Numbered from the stretch's first letter, positions 16,307-26,787 are shown. The stretch: DNA of 64,000 nucleotides from JAQVCM01 sp040403095 (GCA_040403095.1 JBBALI010000020.1:1-64000), one strand, 5' to 3'. A program made the numbers and translations. Notes: generated from the letters alone by a model not told the origin.

Positions 16307-17818
16307 ATGATAGATACTGAACTTTATGAAGCGAAAAAATTATATCCATTCCAAGAAAAGACAGTTAAAAATATATTGTCAGAATTAGAGGAAAATGGTT
16401 CTAATTTTAATCTATTATTTCAATTACCTACTGGAGGTGGAAAAACGGTAATTTTCTCAGAAATTGCCAAAAGCTACATTGAAAAATGGGGTAAAAAAGT
16501 ATTGATTTTAACGCACAGAATCGAGTTGTCTGTCCAAACCTCTAAACAACTTAGTGCCATTGGTGTAGAAAACAAAGTCATTAATAGCGATGTAAAAAAA
16601 CTGGAAGAAAATGAAGATTTTGATTGCTACATTGCGATGGTGGAAACCTTGAATAATCGCTTGCATGAAAATGAAAATTTTATCGAAGGTGTTGGTTTGG
16701 TTATTGTTGATGAAGCGCATTACAACAGTTTTAGAAAAATATTTCAATACTATCAAACAGCGAATATTTTAGGTGTTACTGCAACTCCTTTAAGTTCCAA
16801 TAAAGCTTTGCCATTAAACGATAATTACAACAAACTTTTAGTTGGAGAATGCATTTCTTCTTTGATTGAAAGTGGGTATTTATCTGATGCAGAAACATTT
16901 ACTTATGATGTAAATTTACATGGTTTGAAAATTGGTTCAAATGGTGATTTTACTGTCAGTAGTTCTGAAATGGTATATGGAAACTTTTTCATGCAAGAAA
17001 AATTACTTTTTGCATACGAAGAAGTTGCTGTGGGAAACAAAACTTTGATATTTAATTCAGGAATTGAAACTTCCATCAGGGTTGAAGAAACGTTTAAAAA
17101 ACGAGGTTACAAAATCCGTCACTTAGATTCAACTTTCAGTGAAAAAGATAGAAAGGATGTGCTGGAATGGTTCAAGGTTACTCCTGATGCCATTTTGAGT
17201 TCTGTAGGAATCTTAACAACCGGTTTTGACGAACCAACAGTGGAAACAATTATTCTAAATCGTGCAACTCGTTCTTTGACCTTGTATCATCAAATGATTG
17301 GTAGAGGATCAAGAAAATTGCCAAATAAAAGTCAATTTAAATTAATTGATCTTGGAAATAACGTGCGAAGATTTGGTTTCTGGCAAGATTTTATCAATTG
17401 GCAAGATGCTTTCCGTTTTCCTGACAGATTCCTAGAATCAAGACTTTCTGAAGGTGATGATTTAGAATTTGAAGTGGTTTATGAGTTCAACAGAATGGCT
17501 CGCGAACGTTTTGACGTTGAATTATTAGATAGTTTCAACATGAAAGATGTTTATTATGAATATTTAGACAAGAGCGAAAAAGGAAAATTGGCGGTAGATG
17601 ATTCTCTAGAAAATCATTTTCAAGTGATTGTGAAATCTGCTGCAGATTTTTATGATGGATTAGACCTACTTGAAATGCTTGTTGAACATATTGAATACCG
17701 ATTAAAGCAATATACCAAATGCATTGCGAAAAGCACGCCGAATTATTTCAAATATTTGATGGAAACATACATCAGACAATTGCGCCAAAAATTGAGAGAA
17801 AACTTAGAAGACGAATAA
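16307..17818 (+). CDS. SF2 DEAD/DEAH-box helicase (ResIII-like)
   Basis: ATG 16307 gives 503 residues. The first RecA domain has the Walker A LPTGGGKTVIFSEIA, the DEAH box (VDEAHYNSF) and motif III GVTATPLS. The second has IFNSGIETS, LTTGFDEP and the arginine-finger motif QMIGRGSRK. The build is that of compact SF2 ATPases related to type III/I restriction subunits and to YprA/RecQ-like helicases, but no methylase, nuclease or defence gene is adjacent. The C-terminal 130 residues are charged and helical and I do not assign them. It has its own promoter and probably acts alone on nucleic acid. Confidence 0.85.
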   Translation: MIDTELYEAKKLYPFQEKTVKNILSELEENGSNFNLLFQLPTGGGKTVIFSEIAKSYIEKWGKKVLILTHRIELSVQTSKQLSAIGVENKVINSDVKKLEENEDFDCYIAMVETLNNRLHENENFIEGVGLVIVDEAHYNSFRKIFQYYQTANILGVTATPLSSNKALPLNDNYNKLLVGECISSLIESGYLSDAETFTYDVNLHGLKIGSNGDFTVSSSEMVYGNFFMQEKLLFAYEEVAVGNKTLIFNSGIETSIRVEETFKKRGYKIRHLDSTFSEKDRKDVLEWFKVTPDAILSSVGILTTGFDEPTVETIILNRATRSLTLYHQMIGRGSRKLPNKSQFKLIDLGNNVRRFGFWQDFINWQDAFRFPDRFLESRLSEGDDLEFEVVYEFNRMARERFDVELLDSFNMKDVYYEYLDKSEKGKLAVDDSLENHFQVIVKSAADFYDGLDLLEMLVEHIEYRLKQYTKCIAKSTPNYFKYLMETYIRQLRQKLRENLEDE

Positions 17819-17839
17819 AATTTAGCTTCTAAAATAGAA

Positions 17840-18466
17840 TCAATAAGTTTTTGTAATTGTCACTGTATCAAAAGGAATGGTTGTAATTGATTCAATTCCT
17901 TGATTTGTGGTATTGACTATGTTGTAAAAATAAGAGTAAGTCGTATTAGCATCATTTACGCAATAAAATATTGTATCCACAATTCCTACCAAAGTATGTG
18001 TTTCCTGAGGGCAACATTCACTGCATCCTACTTTTCCTTCTTGTTTATTAAAAGTCAAGCCATCACCGATTGTAGCTGGAGCAACATTTGTAAACACCAG
18101 TTTTACCCACGATTTTGCTGTAGTTGAATAGCTTCTTTCCAAAGCACTTTCAGTTGAAAAATCCGAGAAGCTGATGTCTTGATTAATAGAGAAATAGTTT
18201 GTTTTGTCAACTGTCAAGATGTATTTTTCAACTTTTTCTCTTGGAAATGTAAAACTGTAAGTTCCATCACTACCTAAAGTTGAAGAACCGACTATTTTCG
18301 GAGTACTTCCCCCAATCGGAATTTGAGTGAGAGTAACGGTTGCTCCATCTAATCCGCCGCCAAAAGTGGAATTGGAAATGGTTCCTTTTAAGGTGAAATC
18401 AATGTTGTCTTTTTTACATGAAAATACCATGGAAATCAATAGAGCTAAAAGTGCAATTCTTCTCAT
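17840..18466 (-). CDS. lipoprotein with carboxypeptidase-regulatory-like fold
   Basis: The 208-residue protein has a lipoprotein signal (MRRIALLALLISMVFSCKKD, lipid-modified Cys expected at residue 17). Next comes a beta-sandwich region of the carboxypeptidase regulatory type (LKGTISNSTFGGGLDGATVTL ... DGTYSFTFPR), common in Bacteroidota surface proteins. A cysteine cluster GCSECCPQET near residue 147 is notable. Function is unknown. It is divergent from the GT-C-like gene, with only 63 bp between starts. Confidence 0.65.
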   Translation of the reverse strand: MRRIALLALLISMVFSCKKDNIDFTLKGTISNSTFGGGLDGATVTLTQIPIGGSTPKIVGSSTLGSDGTYSFTFPREKVEKYILTVDKTNYFSINQDISFSDFSTESALERSYSTTAKSWVKLVFTNVAPATIGDGLTFNKQEGKVGCSECCPQETHTLVGIVDTIFYCVNDANTTYSYFYNIVNTTNQGIESITTIPFDTVTITKTY

Positions 18467-18529
18467 TATGCTAATTTTTAAGCAAAGTAACGAAATAAAT
18501 TGGCTGGAAGTATGTATTTTCGCTAAACG

Positions 18530-20353
18530 ATGTCTACCACAAAATCAAAAAGCAATAAAAATATTCCAATTTCGAACATTTCGATAATTGTTATCATTTT
18601 GGTCATTGGTTATTTCACTTTTAACAGAGGTATTCCATTTATTTTAAATTGGGATTTATTTGGTCATCACGCATATTTAGCAAATTTGTTTCATAACGGA
18701 ACACTTGATATTCAAGATTTAAGTTTTTTCGAGGGAATTCAAGATAAGTACCAAAATACCAGTACTTTGTATCAATTTGTACCGCTAGAAAATGGTCATT
18801 TTATGATCAAATATACTTCTGGTTGGGCGATTTTGATGATGCCATTTTATGCCATTGCAGAAGTTTGGGCAAACCTTGGGAATTACCCAAAAGATGGATT
18901 TTCATATCCTTACCAAACTATGATTGCGATTGGTGCATTTTCTTATTTCATCGCTGGAATTTTTGTGCTGCGAAAAGTTTTGACTTATTTCTTTGAAGAT
19001 AAATTAGTTGCATTGTTGCTGATTTTAGTGGTTTTTGGTACTAATTTTTTCTTTATGCAATTCGCTTCTTTGGGAATTTCGCACAATTTGGAGTTTTTCT
19101 TAGTTTCACTTTTATTGCTTTTTACCATCAAGTTTCACCAGGAAATTAGTCTCAAAAATGGCGTTTTATTGGCTGCTATTGTTGGATTGATTGGTTTGGT
19201 TCGACCTCCTGATTTGATTTTAACTCTGATACCAATTACTTGGAATATCGTTGACTATGGTAGTATGAGGCAGAAAATAAAATACTTTTTTAAACATTAT
19301 AGAGAGATTTTGATTGTTATTTTTCTGACTTTTGTACTTACATTTTCTCCTCAATTTATCTACTGGAAATTTATTTCTGGATCTTTCATAGTCGACAGTT
19401 ACGCAAACAATTCCGGAGAAGGATTTGACTGGTTTACCCCATATATTTTAGATGTACTTTTCAGTTTCAAAAAAGGCTGGTTACTTTATACTTCTTTGAT
19501 GTTTTTTGCTTTGTTCGGTTTCTATTTTTGGATAAAAAGTACTGCCAAAAATGGTCAAAATTCATTGATTGTATTTCTAATTTTCCTCTATTTGGTCAGT
19601 TGTTGGACAACTTGGTGGTATGCGGAAAGTTTTAGTCAACGTGCATTGGTAGATATTTATCCGTTGTTGACAATTGCATTGGGATTTTTCATTTTGAGAA
19701 TCAAAGAATCTAAATTCAAATTGTTTTTTTTGGGTTTAATTTCATTGTCATTTATATTTAATTTGTTTCAGACTTATCAAATGACAAATGGCATTTTAGA
19801 CGGATCAAGAATTACAAAAGATTATTATTCTTCGACTTTTGGACAAATAGCAGGAGTTACAGATTACCAAAAAACACTTTTGTCGATTGATCGTAATGCT
19901 ATGATTACATTTGATGAAAATGACAAAAAGTTTAAAAAATGTTTTGAAAAGAACATTTTTTTTAAATCTGGTTTTGAGTTAGATGAGGAAAGCCAATTTA
20001 CGCCAACGATTGAATTTTTGCCTTCACAAATTTCTTCTAAATCGTATTTTTGGTTAAAATGTTCTTGGAAATTTGCTGGCGATCAATCTGATTTACCTGG
20101 AAAAATCTTCACTACAATTATCAACGGTCGAAGTGGTTTTTATGCATGGAAAGGAATTTCAGCAGGAGATTCTGTTTTTAAAATGGATACGATTCGAAAA
20201 GAAGTGTACATGACTTATTTAACTCCTAATTTCAGAAGTACAAATGACCTCATTCGCATTAATATTGCTTATCAATTCGGAGATAAAATCAATATTAAAG
20301 GAATTAAAATTGAGGCTTTTGAGCCTCTGGTGGATAGGGAAAAAGATTTTTGA
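18530..20353 (+). CDS. polytopic membrane protein, GT-C / family 39 glycosyltransferase-like
   Basis: The 607-residue protein has around ten membrane segments in the first 420 residues and a C-terminal extracytoplasmic domain of about 180 residues. The first loop after helix 1 has WDLFGHHAYLANLFHNG, placed where GT-C enzymes keep a catalytic acidic residue. A later loop WTTWWYAESFSQRALVDIYP also resembles dolichyl-phosphate-mannose-type transferases (PMT/ArnT class). Such enzymes move a sugar from a lipid carrier onto proteins, lipids or glycans on the outer face of the inner membrane. No glycan cluster is adjacent, so the acceptor is unknown. Confidence 0.6.
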   Translation: MSTTKSKSNKNIPISNISIIVIILVIGYFTFNRGIPFILNWDLFGHHAYLANLFHNGTLDIQDLSFFEGIQDKYQNTSTLYQFVPLENGHFMIKYTSGWAILMMPFYAIAEVWANLGNYPKDGFSYPYQTMIAIGAFSYFIAGIFVLRKVLTYFFEDKLVALLLILVVFGTNFFFMQFASLGISHNLEFFLVSLLLLFTIKFHQEISLKNGVLLAAIVGLIGLVRPPDLILTLIPITWNIVDYGSMRQKIKYFFKHYREILIVIFLTFVLTFSPQFIYWKFISGSFIVDSYANNSGEGFDWFTPYILDVLFSFKKGWLLYTSLMFFALFGFYFWIKSTAKNGQNSLIVFLIFLYLVSCWTTWWYAESFSQRALVDIYPLLTIALGFFILRIKESKFKLFFLGLISLSFIFNLFQTYQMTNGILDGSRITKDYYSSTFGQIAGVTDYQKTLLSIDRNAMITFDENDKKFKKCFEKNIFFKSGFELDEESQFTPTIEFLPSQISSKSYFWLKCSWKFAGDQSDLPGKIFTTIINGRSGFYAWKGISAGDSVFKMDTIRKEVYMTYLTPNFRSTNDLIRINIAYQFGDKINIKGIKIEAFEPLVDREKDF

Positions 20354-20453
20354 ATCCTAAATTCACTTGCGTATCAGTCTAAAGCAGTGTTAGAAAGTAT
20401 TAATATTCCTTTCGATATGCATTGATTTTCAATTTTGTAGAGTGTTCAAATCG

Positions 20454-20488
20454 TCTAGAGTCTAAAGTCTAGAGTCTTGGGTCTTAAA
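20454..20488. repeat. five-unit 7-bp tandem repeat between converging genes
   Basis: Five consecutive heptads read TCTAGAG, TCTAAAG, TCTAGAG, TCTTGGG and TCTTAAA. The shared frame TCTnnnR is clear, and the array ends one base before the stop codon of the minus-strand gene. It could be slipped-strand repeat DNA or a simple intergenic repeat. Confidence 0.7.
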
Positions 20489-20489
20489 A

Positions 20490-21737
20490 TCATCTCGAAG
20501 TTGGTCTAAATATTCCTTTGTCATTTAGCAATAAAATACACGCCTCATTGTAATGATTACAACCTAAAATTTTGGATTCTTCAGGAAACTCAGGATAAGT
20601 AACTCTTCCAGCCAAAGCGATTCTACCATCAGTCAACTGAATTCCGCAATGAAATTCAGAACTTGTTGGTTTTGCAGTCATCGCCAAAGGCGTCAAATCG
20701 GCGTCTGGTGAATCTTTGGCGTTCATTTCATCTGTCATGACAACTTTCATGGAATCATCTATAATCACCCAGCTTCCCTTACTGATGATGAAACGACGAT
20801 CATAAATTTGAAAATGTGTACCATACAAAACTGTATTTCCATTCTTCATCAAAAATTGACCATTTGATTTAATATTCTCAATTTTTGTCTCGCCAATTAA
20901 ATTTCCTTTGTTGTCAAATTTCCAAACTTGTGTCCAACAGGTACCCATTTTGTTATTGCGATAAGCTGCCGAGAAAAGAACATGGTTGTTTTTGTCGAGA
21001 CTTATTTTCAAATTTTCAAACGTTTTGTCAATTTTGGGGAAATTGGTCCAACGTTCGTTACCAAGTGAGTCAAACGCATAAACAAATGGTGCAATTGAAT
21101 CATCGATGACTTTAATTCCTGCGACAAAGAAATTTTTGTTTTTGTCTAAAACTGCATTCATGCACATTTCAGTGTATTTTGATTCATGAACACCAAAAGG
21201 GGTAGCCGAATAAGTTTCGTTGGGTGTTTTGATGAAATTTAAGTTGAAAATTTTACTTCCAGTTTTTCTAACGGATTGAATGATAAAAGTATGCGTTTTA
21301 GAATAGGGGAGTACTTCACCATAAACGACCGAATTTTCGCTTGTAATTGATTCAAAAGTCGCTTTCGTATCTTTTCCCATCGTTTGTGCATACATTTTTG
21401 AAATTCCTCCAACTGTATTATTCATCCCATAAAGTCTGTTAGTAGTTGCATTGATGGGAATTATTTTCTTTACATTATTGACTGAGTTTTTAAAATGAAT
21501 TTTTCGAATTAATTGTCCTTTATTGTTCGTTTCCATCAAAAAAGGAAAAGTTTTAGCTAAGCTTTCGTCTTTCGATTCACCAAATATAATCAATTTTTTT
21601 CCAGGTGTTTCTTGGATGTCTTTGATTTGTTTGTGAACCATTCCAGGAACGGTGTCTTTCAAAAGAATGAATCCTAATTGACTGAATGTAAAATTGCTTG
21701 AAAGTAAAATAATAAGAAAAATACAAAAACGTTTCAT
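20490..21737 (-). CDS. secreted beta-propeller-like protein of unknown function
   Basis: The 415-residue protein begins with a signal peptide (MKRFCIFLIILLSSNFTFSQ). The body has recurrent units of the kind 'value, fetch/compare, string' with segments such as VYAFDSLGNERWTNFPK and QVWKFDNKGNLIGETK. These are reminiscent of PQQ/WD-type blades in Bacteroidota secreted proteins. No T9SS tail or lipobox is visible, so it is probably periplasmic. No catalytic motif was recognised. It is a single gene between a converging membrane-protein gene and the valS terminator. Confidence 0.55.
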   Translation of the reverse strand: MKRFCIFLIILLSSNFTFSQLGFILLKDTVPGMVHKQIKDIQETPGKKLIIFGESKDESLAKTFPFLMETNNKGQLIRKIHFKNSVNNVKKIIPINATTNRLYGMNNTVGGISKMYAQTMGKDTKATFESITSENSVVYGEVLPYSKTHTFIIQSVRKTGSKIFNLNFIKTPNETYSATPFGVHESKYTEMCMNAVLDKNKNFFVAGIKVIDDSIAPFVYAFDSLGNERWTNFPKIDKTFENLKISLDKNNHVLFSAAYRNNKMGTCWTQVWKFDNKGNLIGETKIENIKSNGQFLMKNGNTVLYGTHFQIYDRRFIISKGSWVIIDDSMKVVMTDEMNAKDSPDADLTPLAMTAKPTSSEFHCGIQLTDGRIALAGRVTYPEFPEESKILGCNHYNEACILLLNDKGIFRPTSR

Positions 21738-21804
21738 GGTACTAATTTATAAGGTAAAAGTAATTGATTCTTTGAAATGAACATTTTTTTTAAAATCCTT
21801 TTAA

Positions 21805-21839
21805 CAAAAAAAACGCAGTACTAAAAGTAACTGCGTTTT
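21805..21839 (-). terminator. Rho-independent terminator after valS
   Basis: The minus strand has a 10-bp stem AAAACGCAGT (21839-21830) / ACTGCGTTTT (21819-21810) with a 10-nt loop and a T-run. It begins 18 bp past the valS stop. Confidence 0.88.
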
Positions 21840-21857
21840 GCTATTATTGAGCTTATA

Positions 21858-24485
21858 TTATTGTAATCCTGCCAATTTCTCTTCCAAAATGGCAATTTTT
21901 TGTCGGGCATCAGCTTCTTTTTTGCGTTCGTTTTCCAAAACTTGTTCAGGTGCACCAGCTACGAATTTTTCATTTTGAAGTTTTTTCAACACAGAATTTA
22001 AAAATCCTTGTGTGTATGTCAATTCTTCATCCAATTTCGCGCGCTCTGCATCCAAATCAATATTGTCACCAAATGGAATGAAATATTCATTTGAATTTAC
22101 CAAAAATGAATATGCATTGTTGATTTTTTCAGTCACATATTCCAATTGACTCAAATTCCCCATTTTGATGATTACTGAATCAAAACTTGCATCTGATTCT
22201 TGGTTCTTTTTCACAAACAAATCCATTTTGATTTTGGTCGCGATATTGTTTTGCTTGCGAATATTTCGAATGTTGGTGATGATTTCCTCTGCTTTCGAGA
22301 ATTCTGTCAACACTTTATCATCTTTCTTTTCAATCGTCGGCCAAGTTGCAATAATGATGTCTTCACCTGCTTTGCGTTTGCGAATCAAATGCCAAATTTC
22401 TTCAGCAATAAACGGAGTGAAAGGTTGAATGATTTTCAAAATTTTCTCAAAAAATCCTTTCGTTGCTTCTAAAGTCAACGCATCAATTGGTTGTTCATAA
22501 CCGGGCTTGATCATTTCCAAATACCAAGAACAGAAGTCATCCCAAACCAATTTGTATGTAGACATCAACGCCTCAGAAATTCTGAATTTATCAAAAGAAT
22601 CATTGATTTCAGCCAATTGTTGGTTGAATTTCGTGTCAAACCATTCAATTGCTTTAATGGAAGCTTTTGGTTGTTCGATGTCGCGAACTTCCCAATTACT
22701 TACCAAGCGGAACGCGTTCCAAATCTTATTGGTAAAGTTTCTTCCTTGCTCACATTGACTTGTATCAAAAGGTAAATCGTTTCCAGCTGGAGAAGAAATC
22801 AAAATTCCCATTCTCACGCCATCAGCGCCAAATTTTTCAACCAATTCAATTGGATCTGGAGAGTTTCCAAGTGATTTAGACATTTTACGGCCTAATTTAT
22901 CACGTACAATTCCTGTATAATAAACATTTTTGAATGGAATGTCTCCCAAATATTCATAACCAGCAATAATCATTCTCGCCACCCAGAAAAACATGATTTC
23001 CGGCGCAGTTACTAAATCATTGGTCGGATAATAGTATTTAATCTCTTCATTTCCTGGACGAGTCAATCCGTTGAAAACCGAAATTGGCCACAACCAACTT
23101 GAAAACCAAGTATCCAAAACATCTTCGTCTTGTTTCAATTCAGATGCACCAATTGTTCTTCCAGTTTTTTCTGAAGCAATGGCAATTGCTTCTTCAATCG
23201 TTTTCGCAACCACATAATCATTTGGTCCAGCGCCAAAATACCACGCAGGAATTTGATGTCCCCACCAAAGTTGGCGAGAAATACACCAATCTTTCACGTT
23301 TTCCATCCAATGACGATACGTGTTTTTGAACTTTTCAGGATGAAAATTGATATTTCCATTCATTACATTGACTAATGCAGGTTGCGCCAATTCTTTCATG
23401 CTCACAAACCATTGCAATGACAATTTCGGTTCAATCACCGCGTCAGTTCTTTCTGAAAAACCAATTTTATTGATGTGGTCTTCAGTTTTCACCAAGTAAC
23501 CTTTGTCATACAATTCTTTTTCAATCGCTTTACGTACATCAAAACGATCTTGACCTGCATAATGCAAACCTAATTCGTTCAGGGTACCATTGTCGTTGAA
23601 AATATCTAACGTCTCTAAATTGTGTTTTTTGCCAAGTTCGTAATCGTTTGTGTCGTGCGCAGGTGTAACCTTTAAACAACCAGTTCCAAACTCCATATCC
23701 ACATAATCATCTTGGATAATTGGAATCACTCGATTTGAAATTGGAACGATGGCACTTTTACCGTGTAAATGTTTGAATCGATCATCGTTCGGATTGATAC
23801 AAATTGCTGTATCACCCAAAATAGTTTCTGGACGCGTCGTTGCAATTGTCAACCATTCATCTTCGCTACCAGAAATTTTATATCTAACGTAAAATAATTT
23901 CGAATTAACTTCTTTGTGAATTACCTCTTCGTCAGAAAGAGCTGTCAATGCTTCAGGGTCCCAATTGACCATTCGCACGCTTCGGTAGATCTTACCTTTT
24001 TTATATAGGTCGATAAAAACATCCAAAACAGATTGCGAATATTCTGGATCCATTGTGAAGCTGGTTCGTTCCCAATCACAAGAACATCCTAATTTTTTCA
24101 ATTGCTCTAAAATGATTCCACCATGTTTGTCTTTCCATTCGAAAGCGTGCTTCAAAAATTCGTCACGTGTTAGATCAGATTTCTTTATTCCTTCTTGTCG
24201 TAATTTTTGAACAACTTTGGCTTCGGTTGCAATTGAAGCGTGATCTGTTCCTGGTACCCAGCAAGCATTTTTGCCAAGCATTCTTGCACGACGAACCAAT
24301 ACATCTTGAATTGTATTGTTCAACATGTGACCCATGTGTAATATTCCTGTTACGTTTGGCGGAGGAATGACGACGGTATAAGCTTCGCGACCATCAGGTT
24401 CAGAATGAAAATAACCTTTTTCCATCCAGTAAGCATACCATTTTTCCTCTGCCTTAACAGGCTCATACATTTTTGGGATTTCCAT
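21858..24485 (-). CDS. valS: valyl-tRNA synthetase
   Basis: The start at 24485 gives 875 residues (MEIPKMYEPVKAEEKWYAYW); the longer open frame extends into non-conserved sequence. Class I synthetase signatures are PPPNVTGILHMGH (HIGH box) and GRKMSKSLGNSPDP (KMSKS). The editing domain lies around residues 190-340 (TTRPETILGDTAI), an anticodon-binding domain follows, and a C-terminal coiled coil (ELTYTQGFLNSVLKKLQNEKF...) is the tRNA-binding arm of ValRS. It charges tRNA-Val in the cytoplasm. It is a single-gene unit with its own terminator. Confidence 0.97.
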   Translation of the reverse strand: MEIPKMYEPVKAEEKWYAYWMEKGYFHSEPDGREAYTVVIPPPNVTGILHMGHMLNNTIQDVLVRRARMLGKNACWVPGTDHASIATEAKVVQKLRQEGIKKSDLTRDEFLKHAFEWKDKHGGIILEQLKKLGCSCDWERTSFTMDPEYSQSVLDVFIDLYKKGKIYRSVRMVNWDPEALTALSDEEVIHKEVNSKLFYVRYKISGSEDEWLTIATTRPETILGDTAICINPNDDRFKHLHGKSAIVPISNRVIPIIQDDYVDMEFGTGCLKVTPAHDTNDYELGKKHNLETLDIFNDNGTLNELGLHYAGQDRFDVRKAIEKELYDKGYLVKTEDHINKIGFSERTDAVIEPKLSLQWFVSMKELAQPALVNVMNGNINFHPEKFKNTYRHWMENVKDWCISRQLWWGHQIPAWYFGAGPNDYVVAKTIEEAIAIASEKTGRTIGASELKQDEDVLDTWFSSWLWPISVFNGLTRPGNEEIKYYYPTNDLVTAPEIMFFWVARMIIAGYEYLGDIPFKNVYYTGIVRDKLGRKMSKSLGNSPDPIELVEKFGADGVRMGILISSPAGNDLPFDTSQCEQGRNFTNKIWNAFRLVSNWEVRDIEQPKASIKAIEWFDTKFNQQLAEINDSFDKFRISEALMSTYKLVWDDFCSWYLEMIKPGYEQPIDALTLEATKGFFEKILKIIQPFTPFIAEEIWHLIRKRKAGEDIIIATWPTIEKKDDKVLTEFSKAEEIITNIRNIRKQNNIATKIKMDLFVKKNQESDASFDSVIIKMGNLSQLEYVTEKINNAYSFLVNSNEYFIPFGDNIDLDAERAKLDEELTYTQGFLNSVLKKLQNEKFVAGAPEQVLENERKKEADARQKIAILEEKLAGLQ

Positions 24486-24654
24486 GATTTTAGTAAATTT
24501 TTGAGTGTAAAGGTAAGGAGAATTTTGCGAAAGAGAGTTGAGTAGAGGTTGTAATTTAAATGACAAAATTAGGATGCTTTGTCAAAGATTCAAATTTGAA
24601 TTCGAAGGAAAAAAAAATAGAATAGTTTAGAGTGAATATGAATGAAAAATTCGG

Positions 24655-26784
24655 TCATTCTTCATCAACAATTTTAGTACTCAATTTTTTTAATTCCGAT
24701 GCTGCTTGAACCAGATTATTGCAAATTTCCATTTGTTGAAAATTGACTTCAGTAGAAATGTTTAAATTGTTATTGAAATCTATTTCAATTAAAACTTTAG
24801 ATAAATTAATATAACATTCTTTCATTAAGTTTATTGATTTTCTTATTTCTCTAATTTCTTTGTCGCTAAATTGTAGATTTTCTTCTTTCATTAAAAATGA
24901 AATTGAAGCGACATTTGAAGAGAATAAATTGTTTAATAGAATGAATTTATTTACTTCATTTACATGTTGTTGCTTTCTTTTTGGTTCGTTTAACATGCGT
25001 TGAAAAGCAGAACTCAAATTTGAAGTGCTCACATACATTTCTTTGCGTGCAAGTCTATATTCAAGTTGAGAGTTTAAACTGTCTGTTTTATAGTTGATTA
25101 CGCTTTTTAAATAAAACATATTTTTATTTATCATTTCTGACATCATTTTTTTAATTTGGTATGATTCCCAACTTGGAAGAATAAAATAACTCGCCAAAGA
25201 AGCAATTGCTGCGCCGATAAATGTGTCTAAAATTCTTTCTTTTACAAGTAAAATTTCATTGTTTTGACCGATAAAATCAAACATTAAAAGAATGAAAGGA
25301 GTCATGAAAAAGACACTTACAACGTATTTTATTCGAACAAAACTGTAGGTCAAAATCATAAAAATAAGCAATAACCAAAACTTGAAATTGAGTTCTTTTA
25401 CGAAATATAAAATTAAAATTCCGAGTAATCCCCCTGCGACAGTTCCGACAATTCTCTCATAATTTCGCTTCTTAGTTTGGCTAAATGCTGGCTTCAATAT
25501 GACCAAAATGGTTAACAAAATCCAATAACTAAATTGTCCTGTATAGAAATTTCTAGCAAAAATAAATGCGATTAAACAGACAATTGCAACCCTAAATGAA
25601 TGTCTAAAAATAGAAGATTTAAAGGTCAAATTCTCACGAAATATTTGCCAATTGAGATGTTGATGTGTTGCCAAACTGTGAATTTCTTTTTTTCTAGCAT
25701 CAGGAACATTTGTTTTCAATTGGTGATATGCATACATTTTTTCAACACGTTGCGTCATGTTTCGCAAGTTCACCAAGATCTTTTTTAGGCTTACGGTTTG
25801 AATACCTTTTTGGTCCAAAGCATCGATTTGCGATTTTATTCCAATCAATAAATCCGAAGTTAAAGGGAATTTTTTAGGCGTATCATGATTATGGATACAC
25901 AGACCAATGTACTTCAATTCTTCACTTAGATTGAAAATCGTTTTTTGAAAATTGGTTAAGATTTTAGTTGAATTGTACTCTTTGTGCAGCAAATTGTAAT
26001 TTTGATGGCTTTCCATTGCATGTTCATATAAATCAACCACATCTATAAATGACATGATGAGCATATTGCCTTGCGGACTAGAATCTTTGAGTAATTTTCT
26101 CGTCTTGAAAAGTATTTCTCGAACGTTTTCTTGTGCTTGATTTACAAGTATTTGTTGGTCGATTAATGCGCGTTGGTTGGTTTCAATGCTGTTTTTCGTA
26201 TCATAGAAATCACTTTTGATTTTAATATATTTGGCAATTTCAAAGATGCATTCACCAAGCATTTGCTCAGCAGGTCGGTAAGGCAAAACTTGAGTAATTG
26301 TCATGCTGAAAAGCAAATACCAAATTCCGCCAGTTACTAAAAGTAATGCATGAATGAGCGTTTGAGTTCCGTTTAAATGTTGATCAATTCCAACAACCAT
26401 GACCAAAAGAGCGGCGATTCCTACTGATGAAGCACGTGCACCATATACAGTGAGCATGGAGAAAATGAAGCAGAATATAGGGATTTCAAAAGCAAGTAAA
26501 AGACCAAATTTGTTAGTAAATCCGATAATTATTGCCATTATAAATATGAAAACATTTGCCGCAATCATGGCGTTTCTTTTGTGTGAAATTGCCCCAGGGT
26601 TATCAGTAATGCTTACGAATAATGCGCCTAATGAAATGGTAATTCCTATTTGAAGTTGATCGATTTGGTAGCAAAAAACAGAGGGTAAAATTACACCCAA
26701 AGTTATTTTTAGACCGTCGTAAAAGTACTGACTTAAAAGAAATTGTTTAAATATGGAAACAGATTTTGAAATCGGTATTTGCAT
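24655..26784 (-). CDS. FUSC-family inner-membrane protein (YccS/YhfK-like)
   Basis: The ATG at 26784 gives 709 residues. Two blocks of about five membrane helices (about 25-175 and 395-520) are separated by a helical cytoplasmic domain, and another helical domain ends the protein. This is the duplicated architecture of the fusaric-acid-resistance/YccS family. The first block carries ISLGALFVSITDNPGAISHKRN, a typical conserved loop. The second has FSYWILLTILVILKPAFSQTKKRNYERIVGTVAGGLLG. The family is linked to efflux of aromatic compounds, but the substrate is unknown here. A TATCTTTG promoter ends 3 nt before the start codon. Confidence 0.88.
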   Translation of the reverse strand: MQIPISKSVSIFKQFLLSQYFYDGLKITLGVILPSVFCYQIDQLQIGITISLGALFVSITDNPGAISHKRNAMIAANVFIFIMAIIIGFTNKFGLLLAFEIPIFCFIFSMLTVYGARASSVGIAALLVMVVGIDQHLNGTQTLIHALLLVTGGIWYLLFSMTITQVLPYRPAEQMLGECIFEIAKYIKIKSDFYDTKNSIETNQRALIDQQILVNQAQENVREILFKTRKLLKDSSPQGNMLIMSFIDVVDLYEHAMESHQNYNLLHKEYNSTKILTNFQKTIFNLSEELKYIGLCIHNHDTPKKFPLTSDLLIGIKSQIDALDQKGIQTVSLKKILVNLRNMTQRVEKMYAYHQLKTNVPDARKKEIHSLATHQHLNWQIFRENLTFKSSIFRHSFRVAIVCLIAFIFARNFYTGQFSYWILLTILVILKPAFSQTKKRNYERIVGTVAGGLLGILILYFVKELNFKFWLLLIFMILTYSFVRIKYVVSVFFMTPFILLMFDFIGQNNEILLVKERILDTFIGAAIASLASYFILPSWESYQIKKMMSEMINKNMFYLKSVINYKTDSLNSQLEYRLARKEMYVSTSNLSSAFQRMLNEPKRKQQHVNEVNKFILLNNLFSSNVASISFLMKEENLQFSDKEIREIRKSINLMKECYINLSKVLIEIDFNNNLNISTEVNFQQMEICNNLVQAASELKKLSTKIVDEE

Positions 26785-26787
26785 GCG

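Noticed and set aside
22165..22775. Several overlapping plus-strand open frames inside valS
   Set aside because: They are opposite-strand frames of the strongly conserved valyl-tRNA synthetase and have no domains or start signals.
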